From positions 412,564 to 476,563 of the forward strand of contig RPFO01000213.1 in NCBI GenBank assembly GCA_009746045.1: a stretch of 64,000 nucleotides of DNA, written 5' to 3'. This stretch comes from Mesostigma viride. Its lineage: Eukaryota > Streptophyta > Mesostigmatophyceae > Mesostigmatales > Mesostigmataceae. Position 1 is the stretch's first letter. Each line of letters starts with the position of its first letter. This document shows, in pieces, positions 43,816-56,070 of the stretch. Below the pieces are notes generated by a model. It was given only the letters and a program-made list of their open reading frames with translations. It was not told the origin of the DNA and did not search any database. A program made the translations under genes and the position numbers.

Positions 43816-44220
43816 AACTGTCTGCTATTTGTAGCGGGCAGTTATTTTTAGAGCTTGCAGCTGGGTCCCTGGGACACCCCATGATGTCAGTGTTCAAAGG
43901 CCCTTACTGGCTTCCCATTCAACTGCCTTGGCAAGACCAGGACCAACAAACGTGATTTGACATCCAATATTGCAATATATGTGTCTCTTGTCTCGCACCA
44001 GGCTGCGCACCCCTTGCCAGGGGGTGCTTTATTTAGCACCCCTAGGACATTGCAATATGGCCAATGACATGACCCCCAAGAAGGTCCATATATGTGTGTG
44101 CTTTGGTCCTAGTATGGACCATAAATAATTATTCGGTTGGTTTGTGGGCATTATGATGCCAAGTGCTAACTGACTGATATTTATAGCAGTGAGTTGGATA
44201 CCATTTAACATTGTATACAT
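43816..44220. repeat. TTAA-family fragment E
   Basis: The hairpin aactgtctgctatttgtagcgggcagtt region at 43,816-43,843 is followed by attttta and gctgggtccctggg, the same module as in element D (39,366-39,399). Further right, tttggtcctagtatggaccataaataatta matches 39,616-39,650 and, inverted, 23,540-23,580. Confidence 0.6.
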
Positions 44221-45735
44221 TCTATGTACATTGCAGTCAACAATCCTAGCTGCCTGGGAGCGACGTCAGCGTTGCAAGGACTGCTGGCGAGCTCATGAAC
44301 GCCTCTAGGGTCATCAGTGTCCTGGAAAACAAGGTATGTCATCTTGCACGCCATGATGGACAAACCCTATATGTGGCATTTGCTTATGTATGCATGTTGT
44401 CCCATTTCTATAAGCATGTGTTTTGTTGTGCCTTTGTAGCTCAACTCCTTCATTCAGATGGTTGGCATCACTAGTGTACAGTATTAGCAAAGGAGCTTAG
44501 TACATGTATGTAGCCATGCCTATGGGGCTGAATGCAAGCATTTTCTGTTACATAGGGCCTTTCCACATTCGTCAGATCCGGGCAGCGAGTGTCCTAATTC
44601 GTCCGGTTCCAGATCTAGAGGTTTCCACACTTGACCCTCCAATTTACATAAGGTCTCGACCTCTAATTTCGACCGGAACTGGGGTGGAACTCCCGTAACT
44701 GCAAAAAAGCAGTTCCGGCCAGTTCCGATCAGAATTAGGGTTAAGAAAGGTAAGTCGAGTTGTAAAAACTGGCGGGGAAAGCGCCAGGACGGTACGGATC
44801 GGATCTGGTTGCACATGGAAAGGAGGTCCCGATCGATTCACCGCTATTTCGCCACGCCAATTAAACCTCAAACCTATTTTTCCGGTCCAGACCAATCCGA
44901 GTTCCCCCAATTCGCGCCTGGACGGCAGCAAATGTGGAAAGCCCCCTACACACATGCTTCATGTCTTGAAGTCCATAGTCCTTGTTTCGGGGGTATTGTA
45001 GATTAAGGTTCTTGAGTGTGCTCTTGTGTTGTGGTGCTTGGTTTGATATTTACAGCGAATTTATCGGCAGGATCTCGGCCCATGTATGTATGTCAGAGTT
45101 AAGACGATAGAACCTTGGCTTGCAGCAGCAACTCGCTCTTGGTTTCCCGGGTAATCCCACCACTCTTTCCTTGCAGTGGAGCGTGCCAGCCAAACTCGGG
45201 AATGGTGAGGTACATGCATTCATGGCAACTAGGGCTGTCAAATGGGAACCCACATGTTGAACTTACAGAATTCGCAACATGTTCAAGGAGCCTATCTCTG
45301 CCGCGATGGTTCCTTCCATGTTGCCACTGCACAAACACACGCACACGTAGAATATGTAGCGGTTAGACGCAGACAGCTCAACCGTGTAACCACGCCATGC
45401 ATGTTCGCATGAGCTGCTGAGAGGATGCACACAGCTTGCTTATGTAGCTATGTTACATAGTGCTTCAACACCACATGTCTTGACTCCAAAAACTGGAGTC
45501 ACCATGTCACACAGAAAGGCGTTGCAAAAAAGGGTTGTCCAATGGGTCATTGATACTACGTGCAGCGGACAACAAACAGTGAAGCCTAGCGGTTTTTTAA
45601 TCTCACTCACAGGCATACATATGTACATATATTATCTCGTATTAAAATTATGCCTGAGCCCATGGTCCACACCAAGCTAGCTAGGCGTACACAGCGGTGC
45701 ATCAGGAGGTAGTTATACCAAATATGTAGCTGTGT
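44221..45735. other. No gene recognised
   Basis: Around 45,060-45,084, atcggcaggatctcggccca matches 38,735-38,753 near the family A end, so an old family A fragment is present. Nothing else was identified. Confidence 0.4.
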
Positions 45736-45905
45736 CGTAACCTTCCCCGGCGCAAAGGTTCAACCCACTATCTAGCCACCCACTATTTACTGTAGCCACC
45801 GGTAACCAGCTGATGGCTAAATAGGAATATTGGATGATTCCACCGGCTGGCTGCCGGTGGCTAAGTAGTGGGTTGGACATTTGCGCCGGGCGCATTAAAG
45901 GTAAC
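45736..45905. mobile_element. 170-bp MITE
   Basis: The ends gtaacctt and aaaggtaac are complementary. Just inside, ccggcgcaaaggttcaaccc pairs with gggttggacatttgcgccgg, so about 40 bp of imperfect terminal inverted repeat enclose a short loop. No target duplication could be confirmed. Confidence 0.65.
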
Positions 45906-46850
45906 AACATTACTTAGTATAACTTGACATGAGGGCAAACATGATGATCGAACGCAGTCGAGCAGATGTCATGCCATATTCTGCAGGTCTAGGGCGACAA
46001 GCCAACCAGCAGATGTACCAGCAACAACCCCCATCTATAGCCTCACTATTCAAGTTGAGCGCTTGAAAAATATATTGGATGCATTATTCATATATTTATG
46101 CGGCTTTTCTTCTCAGGAGTTGGCCATAGCTTATAGACATAGTGTTAAGCTCAAGAATTATCCCTTACACATCCTCCATGGTTACTCACACATAAACATC
46201 CGTGCCTATGTATTTCCAACTTTGTAGAGACAAGTGATACTGTATGCGTAAATAGATACGCCCAGGCAATTATACATGCTAGAGTATGTACTTTCCGCAC
46301 ACTATCATTCAGTGAAAACTCCTTGAGCTGGTCTATTCATAGCTTAAGAGCATGTGAAGGCTGTTATGGTACATGCATGCGAGCGTACTTTCTGCATACC
46401 GCCCTGCATCTTAAAACTCCAAGATGGTCAGTGCAACACACATCGAAGTACCCGCCGGAACTTAAAATCAGACAAATAGGAACTCTGAAGACTGAAGCAT
46501 GACCACCACGTCATGACAGTTGCTCAAGACTATAACAAAGCCTGGCATTGGCGAGCTATGCTCATTTTATCTACATACATGTATGACTAACCTGCTAAGC
46601 AGAGAATGCAACGCCCAGTATAGCACAAGAGAAAAAAAAATTCAGAATTTTTTTGTGTGTGTGCTGGCACCAGTGTATATACCCAGCCACCCAGGTATAG
46701 TAGGGCTTGGCTGGACAGGTGGTTGCTATAAAAGGTGGGCTTCCATTCTAGGGAAGCAGGTTGTTTCATTAATTGCCTGAGAACCTCACGTGACCACATC
46801 ACAAAAAACAAAACGCAAGGCAACACATCAAGCATTATAACCCACCATTC
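45906..46850. other. No gene recognised
   Basis: AT-rich DNA without domains or transposon ends that I can support. It may include the 5' terminal region of the DIRS-like element that follows. Confidence 0.35.
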
Positions 46851-48450
46851 ATGACGTGGACAGTGACAGCCCCACAACGGAATTTCATAGTGAAACTCAA
46901 GCAAACCCAAGGAGGGATGCACCCCAAAGGAGGCCGCCACTGCGGTTCAGAAGATCCTAGGGGAGGGGGGTTGGCTAGAGCGAATCAAGAAGCCCAACAA
47001 GGGGCGTGCCAAGAACGTCATGGACGCATTGGAGGAAAGGGGGTTTGTCATGGGGATTGTCATGGGGAGGAGGACCTGGTCGAAGTGCTCGCAGCGCAGC
47101 TGGGGGAGGCTACGTATGTACATATTGCAGAGCCGTCCGGATCACCTGGGCTCCAGCGTCAACGGGTGCAGTGGGAACAGGGGGTGTTCGGACCGTTCCG
47201 GCAGGTGGGGGCTGATAGGCAGGGCATGGTTGGGCTGGCAGTGGGGAGGAGGATGGTGGCCCAGGGGCAACCGACCGGGATGTGGCGGACCTAGACCGAA
47301 ACATAGGTCAGCTGTTGGGGACCGAGGCGGGCTATGCAACCCCAGCTGGAGAGCTTTCGACCCGGCCGGGCAACACCCTCACTGGCGGAGATATTGGCGT
47401 CCTGATAGCGGCCATGTCGAAGTTGCTGGACCAGGCAAAGACTTCATCAGCTGCAAGCCCAGCAGCAGCGACGACTGCTGGCACGCTGGCACGCTCAAAG
47501 GGAGTGGCGCTGAGCAGGCATGCAGTGCCGGTCCTGCTGAGCAACATGCTGGAGGCGGTGCTGCCGGGGATGTTGGACTACGCGGAGAGCGTGGGGGAGA
47601 AGTCCATCCGTGCGTCCATAATGCTGACGATGCAGGGCCCGGCAGTACAGCCAGCGGGGAGAGGTGCATGCTGATCCTGTAGATGGCTGGCATCCTGGAT
47701 CGACACGATGGTCACGGAATGTGGCTACTGGGCAACGCCACGCCTCGAAGTGATTCTGGAGCTAGCAGCAGCCGAGTACCTGGCGAAGCTGATCACGGCA
47801 TGTCAGCTGGTGGATGTGGGGTCGACGGGCTGGAAGGGCACAGTCTCCGTAAAAAATGCTGCCATTCTGGACAGGAGGGTGGGGCAATGCTGGCGTCTCC
47901 GGCGGTTCGGGCTGCCATGAGCATGGGGAAGCTGCAGCACTGTCAAGCTGGAGCAGGGTCCCGGCAAGAAGGGGCAGGGGGGCCCGTCCAACAACCACAA
48001 GTGAGGGAGCGGTGCCTCCTTCCGCTGCCTCTTCCAGCGCTTCTTCCAGCTCATGACTGGTGGCAGCAGGTACGCTCAGGCCGTAGGCGCGATAGGATGA
48101 GTCGGGCTTTTAATGCTCACACACTAGCCTGTCAAGCAGTTAGGGCGTTAAACTGGATGGGGGGGGGGCGAGACCCTCTTGCTGTAGATTCAGCCCGTGT
48201 GCCCGGGCCTCTGCAGCAGGCGGTCCTAGATGGGATCGATGATGCTTGCAGGTCCTTTGTTCGCCGGGACGGTGGTTCCGTAGCGGCAATGGCAGGATTT
48301 GTAGTAGTGGATGGGGGTGATTATGCTGAAGTAGCCCCTTACGAACCGTTAGTAGCCTCACGCTTGGCCTTGCCTGCTCCTGGGGAAGGTGGCCAATTGG
48401 ATACATGTGTGCTGAACTTACCATACCCCCCTCTTGGGGAGCAATTTTGA
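46851..48450 (+). pseudogene. ORF1 (gag-like) of the DIRS-like element
   Basis: Good coding stretches occur in alternating frames: EAATAVQKILGEGGWLERI near 46,930, ADLDRNIGQLLGTEAGY at 47,283, VLLSNMLEAVLPGMLDYAES at 47,530, and MVTECGYWATPRLEVILEL at 47,708. The frames 48,100-48,450 (QAVRALNWMGGGRDPLAV...) continue with protein-like composition. No zinc knuckle was seen. I infer a gag-like role from its position before RT. Frame changes and a TA-rich insert at 47,114 show decay. Confidence 0.5.
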
Positions 48451-48659
48451 ATGATGAGAGTACTGTAATATGGTACCTACGGACGCTGAGCCCAGCATAG
48501 CGGATCTTGCAGAAGTCGTTGCGGATCTCGCGGGGTCCGACCGTGTAGCATGGAGGAGTTCGCGGGGGTTTGCACGGTGCACATGTCTGGAGAGGGGGAT
48601 TTTGGGTGGATTTTTTGAGGGCTCTGCGCCTCCGCCTATGGCGAACGGTACTTTTGGAG

Positions 48660-48667
48660 TCGGAAAG
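48660..48667. repeat. 8-bp target duplication of the hAT element, left
   Basis: TCGGAAAG, repeated at 54,429-54,436. Each abuts the CAGTG terminal repeat. Confidence 0.92.
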
Positions 48668-48867
48668 CAGTGTTTCTGCTAACGGGCCGCGCGCGGCCAC
48701 ATGTGGCCGCCGGCCGCCGGATTTTGGGGCCCGCGGTCACACGTGGCCGCCGCATTTCGGTGGCCGCGGGATTTCGGTGGCCGCGGTCACTTCTGGCTGC
48801 GGGTTGTGCTTGTTAGTGTGCCCATTGGCCGGTCAGTTGTAACTTCGAGGGGTGTGCTGAAATTGTC

Positions 48868-49230
48868 AGAACCAAATTTCCCGACTACAGAGGGTTGACT
48901 GAAAAAAATTCAGCCTTGGTTTATTGCTGAAATCAGATATTCTCTAGTATCCGCGTTTCGAGGACTGCCTAAAAGATTGGTGACGACGTTGCCAACCTGG
49001 CTCAAGCCATACCTACCTAGAGGCTAGACTGAAGACTCTAGAGCCTGCACCTTAGCGTGCTGCGACGAATTATTGTAGCTGCTGCACAGTCGACGGTGCG
49101 GCAAAGCCAGTATGGCTGACGATTTCGTAGGCATGATGCTAGCCCGTTTTGTTGCTGGATAAAACGTAGTATTTAATGTAATCATTGGAAACGCATAGCA
49201 AATTTAGAGCCGATAGCGACCAGCCCTGCT
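48868..49230 (+). other. 5' untranslated/promoter region of the hAT element
   Basis: No domain. It lies between the subterminal repeats and the transposase frame and probably contains its promoter. I could not single out a convincing TATA box. Confidence 0.45.
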
Positions 49231-52200
49231 TTGGGGGGATTTTGCTTGCCTTGGCGTAAAATGCAAACCTGTCGGCTAACGGAAGTTGTCGGAACATTGA
49301 ACATGGCCAGCAACAATAGGAAAGCGTCTCGTGCAGGAGCGTCCGCCGCAGGCAGATCTAAAGGTTTATTAGCGTGGCTCATGCAACAACGTCCACTTTC
49401 TCGGTCTTCATCTGGTGAAGCTGGCCGCAGCCTCCCTGGCGATGCCATGCCCAAAGCAGTGCGTGATCCGACGCCATCGTCAGGAGATCTACCGCCGCCT
49501 AGGAGTCTGAGTAATGTCGAAGCTAGCCGCAATTGTGAATCTCACGAGAAGAATAGCGGGACAAGCTCTGGGTCGTCTCTCCCACGTCCGCATTCTGACG
49601 ATATTGCTCGGAATTCAGGTCATGGAAAGCATCGCCGTAGCTCAACTGAATCTTCAAGCAGCGACTCTACAAGCAGCAGCTCTTCAAGCAGTGATGCAGA
49701 AAGCTCGCAGCGGCCATCAAAGCGCAGGAAGGAGGACAGAGGAGAAGCCAAGGCCGGAGCCCACAAGCGTTCCAAGAAGGGAAAGAAGCGTGCGCGGCAT
49801 GGGGCACGGAGATTTTTACAAGAATGGGTCGAGGGTGGGAAGTTTCCCTGGGCTAAGGTGGGCAGGGAGTCAGTGAACGGCCCCGAGACTGGAAAATGCT
49901 TGTGGTGCACTGCATGCCCAGTTACCAAGGGCGAGGCCCGACCCTGGGATGCAACTCGCCTGGAACGCTTCAAGGCGCATGGGAGGAGCAAGAGTCACAA
50001 GATTGCATCTGAGTGGGCAACCTCGCAGGTGGCTTTGGGGAAGATGATCCCTGATGATACCAATTTGGGCAAGGTGACGGGCACCGCTGGGCTTGTGCAT
50101 GCATTGGCCCAGCGCAGCGGCAAGGAGGAGCTTGAGACGGGTGCCACGAACATGCTCTACGTCACGTACAAGACGCTGGCAAACGGCCGCTCCATGCTGG
50201 ACTTTCAGCACACTGCCCAAATGATCAGTTTCATGAACTCGGAGAACAAGCTGTACCAGCACCGCATCCCCCAGCCTGGAAAGTATTTCAATGACGATGC
50301 AGGTTGGGAGTTTGCTGAGGCCATCAGCGCCGTGTTCCTCGACAATCTCCGCAGTGACATCGCCAGCTCGCAGTACCTGTCACTGTCCGTGGATGATAGC
50401 TCCGACATCACCCGGAATGAGCAGTGCGCGGTGGTGTGCTATTCCCTGAAACAGGGCATGCGCACAACTGCTTTCCTGGGACTGCACGAGCTGCCCGGTG
50501 CATCGGCCACCGCGCCGGACATCGCCAAGGCAATATACTTTGAGCTCAAGAGCAAGGGCGATCTCACCTGTGCTGAGAAGATGGCGGCAAAGGTTGTCGC
50601 CATCTCCACCGATGGCGCCAACGTCATGCTTGGAGCCCTTGGAAGCGGGCGCTGTCTTGCTCTGCCAGCAGCAATTTGCGCCCTTTGCAGTGTCCAGCTG
50701 GTGCCCGGGTCACAGGAACAGCTTGGTGGGCAAGGACATCTCCGGCCATCCTTTGTGCGAGAAGGTGGAGGGGGTTCTTCGCATGGTGGCAGCTGACATG
50801 AACCATTCGCCCAAGAAGACCCAAGAGTTCCTGCTGTGCCAGCTGGTGTGCGGCCACGCCACCCAGGCTCGCTTGAAGTCGGTCATCGATGTGCGGTGGA
50901 TCTCAGTCAGCAGCGCCCTCGATCGCTTCATCCTGGAGTATGACGCACTGCTGAAGTACTACTACGACCAAGTCGAGAAGGGCACGGAGAACGCTAGCGA
51001 GATCTACGAGGCCCTTGTCGATTGTGACGTCATGGACTCGGAGCTCATGGAATGCAAGCCATGCTTCACGAGCTTGACGTTGCGTCCAAGAGGTTTCAAC
51101 ATGACTCCCTCCACCTCAAGGATGTCGCGGGCATCATCCAGACCGTCAAGGACAACATCCAAGCCACGTACTTGGTGGCAAGGCCCACCTATGGCAGGGT
51201 GTTCCAAGCTGTTCTTGGGTCGGACTTTGCACGTGCTGACGAGCCTGCTGCTTGTAGCAGTGGCAGCGCTCCCCTTGACTTTGGGGAGGATGGCGATGCG
51301 GGAGAGCCGCCCGCGTTGTCATCCATTGCAGCACCCGCAAGCAAGCAAGGCACTTGGAGGTGATCCCTACCGTGTACTTTGAGGAGTTGGACGTGGATGG
51401 TGAGCTCGTTGTCGAGCTTACCACGGCCCAGACTGAGGGCTATGAGGTGACTTTCAACACAGTGACGCGGCCGTCCTACATACGCGGGTGCGAACCGACC
51501 AAGTGCGAGTGACCCGGAGCAGGGCCAGGTTGCAAGTCGCCCGATAGGGTCAATCTGCCCGATAGCGTCAAGCTACAGCACTGCATGGACAACGTCGGTC
51601 GCCAGCTGCAAGAGATGGCCTGGATGGCCATTGAGAGTATCAGCCAGCGGTTCCCGGACGATGCCTATCTGCAGGCGTGGTCACCCTTCTTTCCCGAGTA
51701 CTGGGCCACCACTCCTCAGCCTACCTCCGATGACGTGAAGGAGCAGCTGCAGCCCCTCATCGCGTTGTACTGTCACTCCAAGGTGATCACCCCTCCCCCT
51801 GGCGATGAAGCGGCCGGCCAGCAAGTCCAAGTCCCCGCGCTCATCTCACGCACGGGCTTGATGGCCGAATGGAAGGCTTTCAAGACCAGCATGAGGAACT
51901 GGCCCAAGGATCGCGGTGGTGGCTTTGAGCCATGGCGGAGAGTGTGGGGGGCTCGCCTGCTGCATGGACGCCACGCTTCTGGAGACCATGCCTACCTGGT
52001 TGTGCATGGTGGCCATCTTGGTTGTCCTGTCATGCGGCAGTGTGCCAAATGAGCGGTTTTTCTCCGCCATGAACTTCATCAAGTCAAAGCAACGCAACCG
52101 GCTCCGTGCTGCCCACTTGGACGTCGCACTGCGCGTGTTTGTCACCAAGACAGACTTCATGGCCTTCAAGAACATGGACGGTTTCGACAGGGCCTTGAAG

Positions 52201-52380
52201 CACTGGCACGACGCATGGGTGGATCAACGGGCAACCAGTGGACCACCGCTGCTGCCAAGGCTGGCAAAGCACCTGCTGGCAGCAGTGCAGCAAGTGCCCT
52301 CGCCATTTCAGGCGAGGATGAGGACGATGATCAGCCATTGTGCCTTAATTAGATTTCTGGGCACAGGACCCACTACTTAG
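49231..52380 (+). pseudogene. hAT transposase with zinc finger, frameshifted
   Basis: Ser-rich N-terminus; a BED/TTF-type zinc finger with CLWCTAC and FKAHGRSKSHK (about 49,900-50,000); catalytic-domain blocks LSVDDSSDITRNE (first Asp, about 50,385-50,425) and AISTDGANVMLG (second Asp, about 50,600-50,635). In the next frame come SSWCPGHRNSLVGKD (the C-x-x-H motif) and IDVRWISVSSALDRF. At the end is the dimerisation domain SVPNERFFSAMNFIKSKQRN (Glu, about 52,037-52,096) and LDVALRVFVTK. Frame changes occur near 50,650, 51,090, 51,370 and 51,930. Introns could explain some, but no clear GT-AG pairs were found. The Met at 49,303 is an alternative start. Confidence 0.85.
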
Positions 52381-52659
52381 TACTTAGTGTTTTTATGGAA
52401 GGCATTGCTGTAGTAGTGGGCAATTCTGGTCAATCTGGTGTTTTATGTAGTGCCTCTAGTCAAGCAGGAGTTTAGAGTTTTCAACCTAGTAAACCTACTT
52501 AGCACTTGCCAGTTGCCCAGCCAATGGCCATCGGCCAATTGGACATGCCCTGATTACCCTCGAGTTTTGGCCCATGTGGCATGTGTGACTTCAGTTCATA
52601 ACTTGTTGCGCCATTACATACGGTGTCATCTAACTTTATTATTGTCGCTGTTAATTTAA
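52381..52659. other. 3' region of the hAT transposase gene
   Basis: Short AT-rich stretch between the transposase stop and the TTAA insertion. No gene. Confidence 0.5.
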
Positions 52660-54003
52660 CCCTTAGTCCGTAAACCACCCGAAATTTCGGGTAGTTTGAC
52701 CAACGGTCCTAATTCGCGCCGCGCCGCAAGCGCCGCGCCACCCGTGACGGATGCAAGTTGTCCGATGGGTCCGGGAACACTTAGGGACGAAGGTGATGCA
52801 TAGGTTTGGGGGTAATATTCGCCATAGCCTGGTAATTACAGGGTGCATTGAGACAGGATCACGTGACTTTGGCGGGAAATTTTCGCTCGCGCGCGCGCGT
52901 AACGAGATATGGCTGCCAACGTGCCGTTATCATGGAAATTTTGCGTCTCGCGGCCAGAAATGGTTCAGAATGTTGCTCAGAATGTCGATGCGTGATTTTC
53001 GTAGGTTAGGCATGGCCAGATTTATAGGATTGGGAAAATACAGGTAGGAAAATAGTGCTTTCTTGGTCGTCAGTGCCAGATGAGTCATCGCTTATCATAT
53101 GTCGATTTTCTCCTTATGGCCGGGCAGTCTGCGCCAGCCCAAGCATCCAGGTTTGGTACGGGATGTCCGCTGCAGCGTTAGCTGGGAATGCGGACGCGTT
53201 TATAGGTCATCTTTGAACGGAACATCAATCTGGTAATCATGGAGGATGCATTCAGGATGAGGCTATGGCGGCCTTAGCCTGTAGAGCAACGGTATGTGTG
53301 AGATATGAGGGTCCCGGCCAGCGGAGTCCGTGCAGGACATGAACGAGCAATGTACGACAACGTGTTTGCGTGTTGTTTGCAGCGGAATATGTCTTCCATG
53401 CATTATATTTGACGATCTTATTAGTGCACTGTTTAGCAAGCTTCCATGTCTGCTGTAGAGAATGGTATTAGCCCTGAAAGTGCCCAGTTTATGGCATTTC
53501 TTTGGAGCACATCACTCCGTTAGTGCAGGTATGCAGCATGTTTGTATTCCAGCACCTTTGGAAGTCTTTTATAGCTTGCTATAATGCATTCTTGTATTGC
53601 ATGTCATGGATGGCTGTTTACGCGCGCCTAACCCACACACATATACGACCACGTTTTGTTGGTCTAATGGGTTATCCGGGTGGTCTGACCCAAGGAAACC
53701 ACCATTGGACTATCCAACTAAGTTGTCCAATGTTGGTTTTGAGGTTCCCTTCCCTCCCTGGGAAGTTAGGGGTAGGTACACTTTTTCTTGGGGGAAAAAG
53801 ATCGTCTTTTGGCCAAGTTTGGCTGGCGCTGTCATCCAAATGCTTTGATAAAGCCATGGTATTATTGCATATTCTGAAAGCCCTTGAAGCGTAGATATGT
53901 TTGGCATCTTGGTTGAGGGTATTTGGAGATGTGGCCTGTGAGTTATGATTTTTTTCATTTTTAGGGGTATGAAAATGCCCAAAATGGGTCAGCGGACTAT
54001 GGG
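52660..54003. mobile_element. TTAA-flanked element G, 1.34 kb, nested in the hAT element
   Basis: TTAA at 52,656-52,659 and 54,004-54,007. The ends CCCTTAGTCCG and cggactatggg are inverted repeats with one mismatch. A hairpin acccgaaatttcgggt lies just inside the left end. A relative is at 18,950-19,178. No transposase. Confidence 0.8.
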
Positions 54004-54428
54004 TTAATGGTTTGACGGTCCTCAATCCTATCGTGCACATTGGATATCGCCACTAGTGAAGGCTGTAACTATTATTAAACTATAGTAGTAAGGGTTGTAA
54101 GGGCAGTAAGGCCATAAGCCGGTGAGGCATAATTGCCTAACCAGTGCCTGCCATTATTAATTAATCCACGTCCCACCTAACAATGCCTTTATTCTCATTT
54201 GCCTGACAATGCCTATATAATGGTATAACAAACCCCCTCCCCATTCCCGAATACAAAGCCGACCTAGGCTAAGCACTCAATGGTGTGTATAACACATCTT
54301 GCTTGCAATAAAGCTATGTTGAAAGGTGCGACCGCGGGATTTTGGTGGCTGAGGTCACATTGACCGCAGGATTTTGGGAGCCGTGGTCACACGCGACCGC
54401 AGCCCAAAAACCCTTAGCAGAAACACTG

Positions 54429-54436
54429 TCGGAAAG
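54429..54436. repeat. 8-bp target duplication of the hAT element, right
   Basis: TCGGAAAG, identical to 48,660-48,667. Confidence 0.92.
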
Positions 54437-55260
54437 CCCGACGGCTGTATACGGCTGATTGTGGACAACCGTCGCGGCAACATGCCAATATACCAGATGT
54501 TATGCCCGCTTTTCTACCACACCTTGGCGTGATTTGCGATTTGCCCACGCACACTGGGGAGGATGTTTTGGGGGGCGTATCAGATTTGGATTCCTACTAT
54601 ATACAACAGACTCCGCCTGCCCGATTGGATGCGGCGGTACTGTGCCCATGTGGTCGGATCTTGTGGGCCTTAGTGGGGCACGTCGGAAGGTTTGGCCGTG
54701 GATGTTGTGCTGGCCAACGGGAAACAAGCTGGCAGTCGCTGTGGCCCAGTGTGTGCACCAACTGTCTGTGCTCTACCACTGTGGCCCCAAGCGGTCCCCC
54801 GTTGGAGGCTCTAAGTCGTGGCACCTGAACATCGACATGTCAGCGCTGATCCTGGTGGCGGAGGCTAACGAGGCGGGGCAGACCGTCCGGCTGAGGCTGA
54901 AGGAGGACCCTGCTGCGCCCTTGGGGCCCTCATCGTGCTTCGAATCTCGGCAGGATCTGGAAGGTATGCATGTTGTGACTATGGATGACCTCCTGATCAC
55001 CCACTGTGCGTCGGTGGATGGAGTGAATCAGCAGCAAGATTGTGTTCAGGCTGCCTACGCCACTGTTGGGCTGGTGCAGAAGTCTGACAAGATGGTACGG
55101 GGGACAGCTGAGCAGACTGCTGTGCAGGCGGTGGGTGTCATTCACCAAAGAGATGGTGACGTGGTGCCTATTCCTGAGCGTGTGGTGGCGGTTATCGCTG
55201 CTACTCATAGAATCTTGGATCGCAGACTTACATACATACTACAATACCGCGAACTTGTTC
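54437..55260 (+). pseudogene. Reverse transcriptase of the DIRS-like element
   Basis: Directly after the hAT insertion the DNA reads PDGCIRLIVDNRRGNMPIYQ (RT fingers block). In another frame, VVTMDDLLITHC carries the catalytic Asp pair (54,984-54,989), followed by YATVGLVQKSDKM and AVGVIHQRDGDVVPIPERVV, the usual block order of DIRS RTs. The N-terminal piece lies before the hAT element (48,480-48,667, ANGTFGVGK). Several frame changes are present, and one TA-rich insert at 55,228-55,241 (acttacatacatac) falls within the thumb. Confidence 0.75.
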
Positions 55261-55279
55261 TGTGCTTGGGAAGTGGGTG

Positions 55280-56040
55280 TGGGTGCATCTGCAGTGCCGC
55301 CCCATGCTCTCGGGGTGGTCTGGGACGTATCGGCTGCTAGCAGCCATGAACACCTCCCTGCCTGGGCGCCGCTGGCGGCTGCCTGAGGGGGCCTGCCGGG
55401 AGCTTCAGGCGGTGATCGACCTCAGTGGCCCCCTTTTTGAAAGGCTGCCAGGGCCCGGCCCCTTTCTGACCGGGTCGTCGCAAGTGATGCAAGCAGCTCC
55501 GGCGGTGGGGTGGTCTGCAGGGACCTACCTGGGGCCGATTGTGCCCGGCGAGCTCGCCCCGGCGCGAAGCACGGGGGTGGCAGACGACAGCTTTAACGTC
55601 TGGGGAGGACTGGGACCTGGTCACCTGGAGCGCATGGAGGAGGGGCACTACAGCCTGCTGGGCGGCACCTGGCCACTGGCGTACGGCACAGTCTGTCCTA
55701 TAGATGTACAGGTGCATGGCGGGAGCAGCTTAACCACATCAACGTCAAGGAGGCGATTACTGCGACGCAGGGGGTCGAGTGGTCGTGCCGGACCAAGGCG
55801 TGTCCAGGTTTATGTAAGCGAGTCGTCCGGCTCGTGGACTCTAGTGCTGTGGTGGGGGCGGTTGTCAGGGGGCGGTCGTCTTCCTATGTACATGTATACC
55901 GACTCAACCAGCTGGTTCGGCGCTACTGCGCTCTGTCAGTGGCTGGCGACATGCAGAGCCACTGGGTCTGGGTGGCTACCGACCACAACCCAGCTGACAA
56001 GGCCAGTCGGCGTGGCGCCTGGATTCCTGACTTGACCCGG
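55280..56040 (+). pseudogene. RT connection and RNase H of the DIRS-like element
   Basis: GKWVWVHLQCRPMLSGW, then RRWRLPEGACRELQAVIDL, is the connection typical of DIRS/green-lineage elements. RNase H has HINVKEAI, RLVDSSAVVGAVVRGRSSS (catalytic Asp) and WVATDHNPADKASRRG (final NPAD-SR). An in-frame extra YVHVY (tatgtacatgtatac, 55,885-55,899) splits the conserved GRSSS-RLNQL block. Confidence 0.78.
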
Positions 56041-56070
56041 TGTGGTGACGTGCATCCCAACCCTGGGCCA
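56041..56070 (+). other. 2A-like peptide motif (CGDVHPNPGP) in frame between RNase H and recombinase
   Basis: The sequence matches the 2A 'stop-carry on' consensus D-V/I-E-x-N-P-G-P except for His in place of Glu. It lies exactly at the domain border, so it could separate RT-RNase H from the recombinase during translation. Cleavage activity is inferred, not shown. Confidence 0.55.

Larger units (their letters stand above)
48668..54428. mobile_element. Autonomous-type hAT transposon (5.76 kb), inserted in the DIRS RT
   Basis: Inverted ends cagtgtttctgctaa (48,668) and its complement (to 54,428) are flanked by the 8-bp duplication TCGGAAAG, the hAT hallmark. Subterminal regions are rich in tggccgc/gtcacacg motifs at both ends. 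It encodes a hAT transposase (49,231-52,380) and has been hit by a TTAA element (52,660-54,003). Confidence 0.92.

Noticed and set aside
48140-48700. 186-residue minus-strand frame
   Set aside because: Opposite the DIRS-like ORF1/RT start and crossing the hAT target site at 48,660, so it cannot predate the insertion as a gene.
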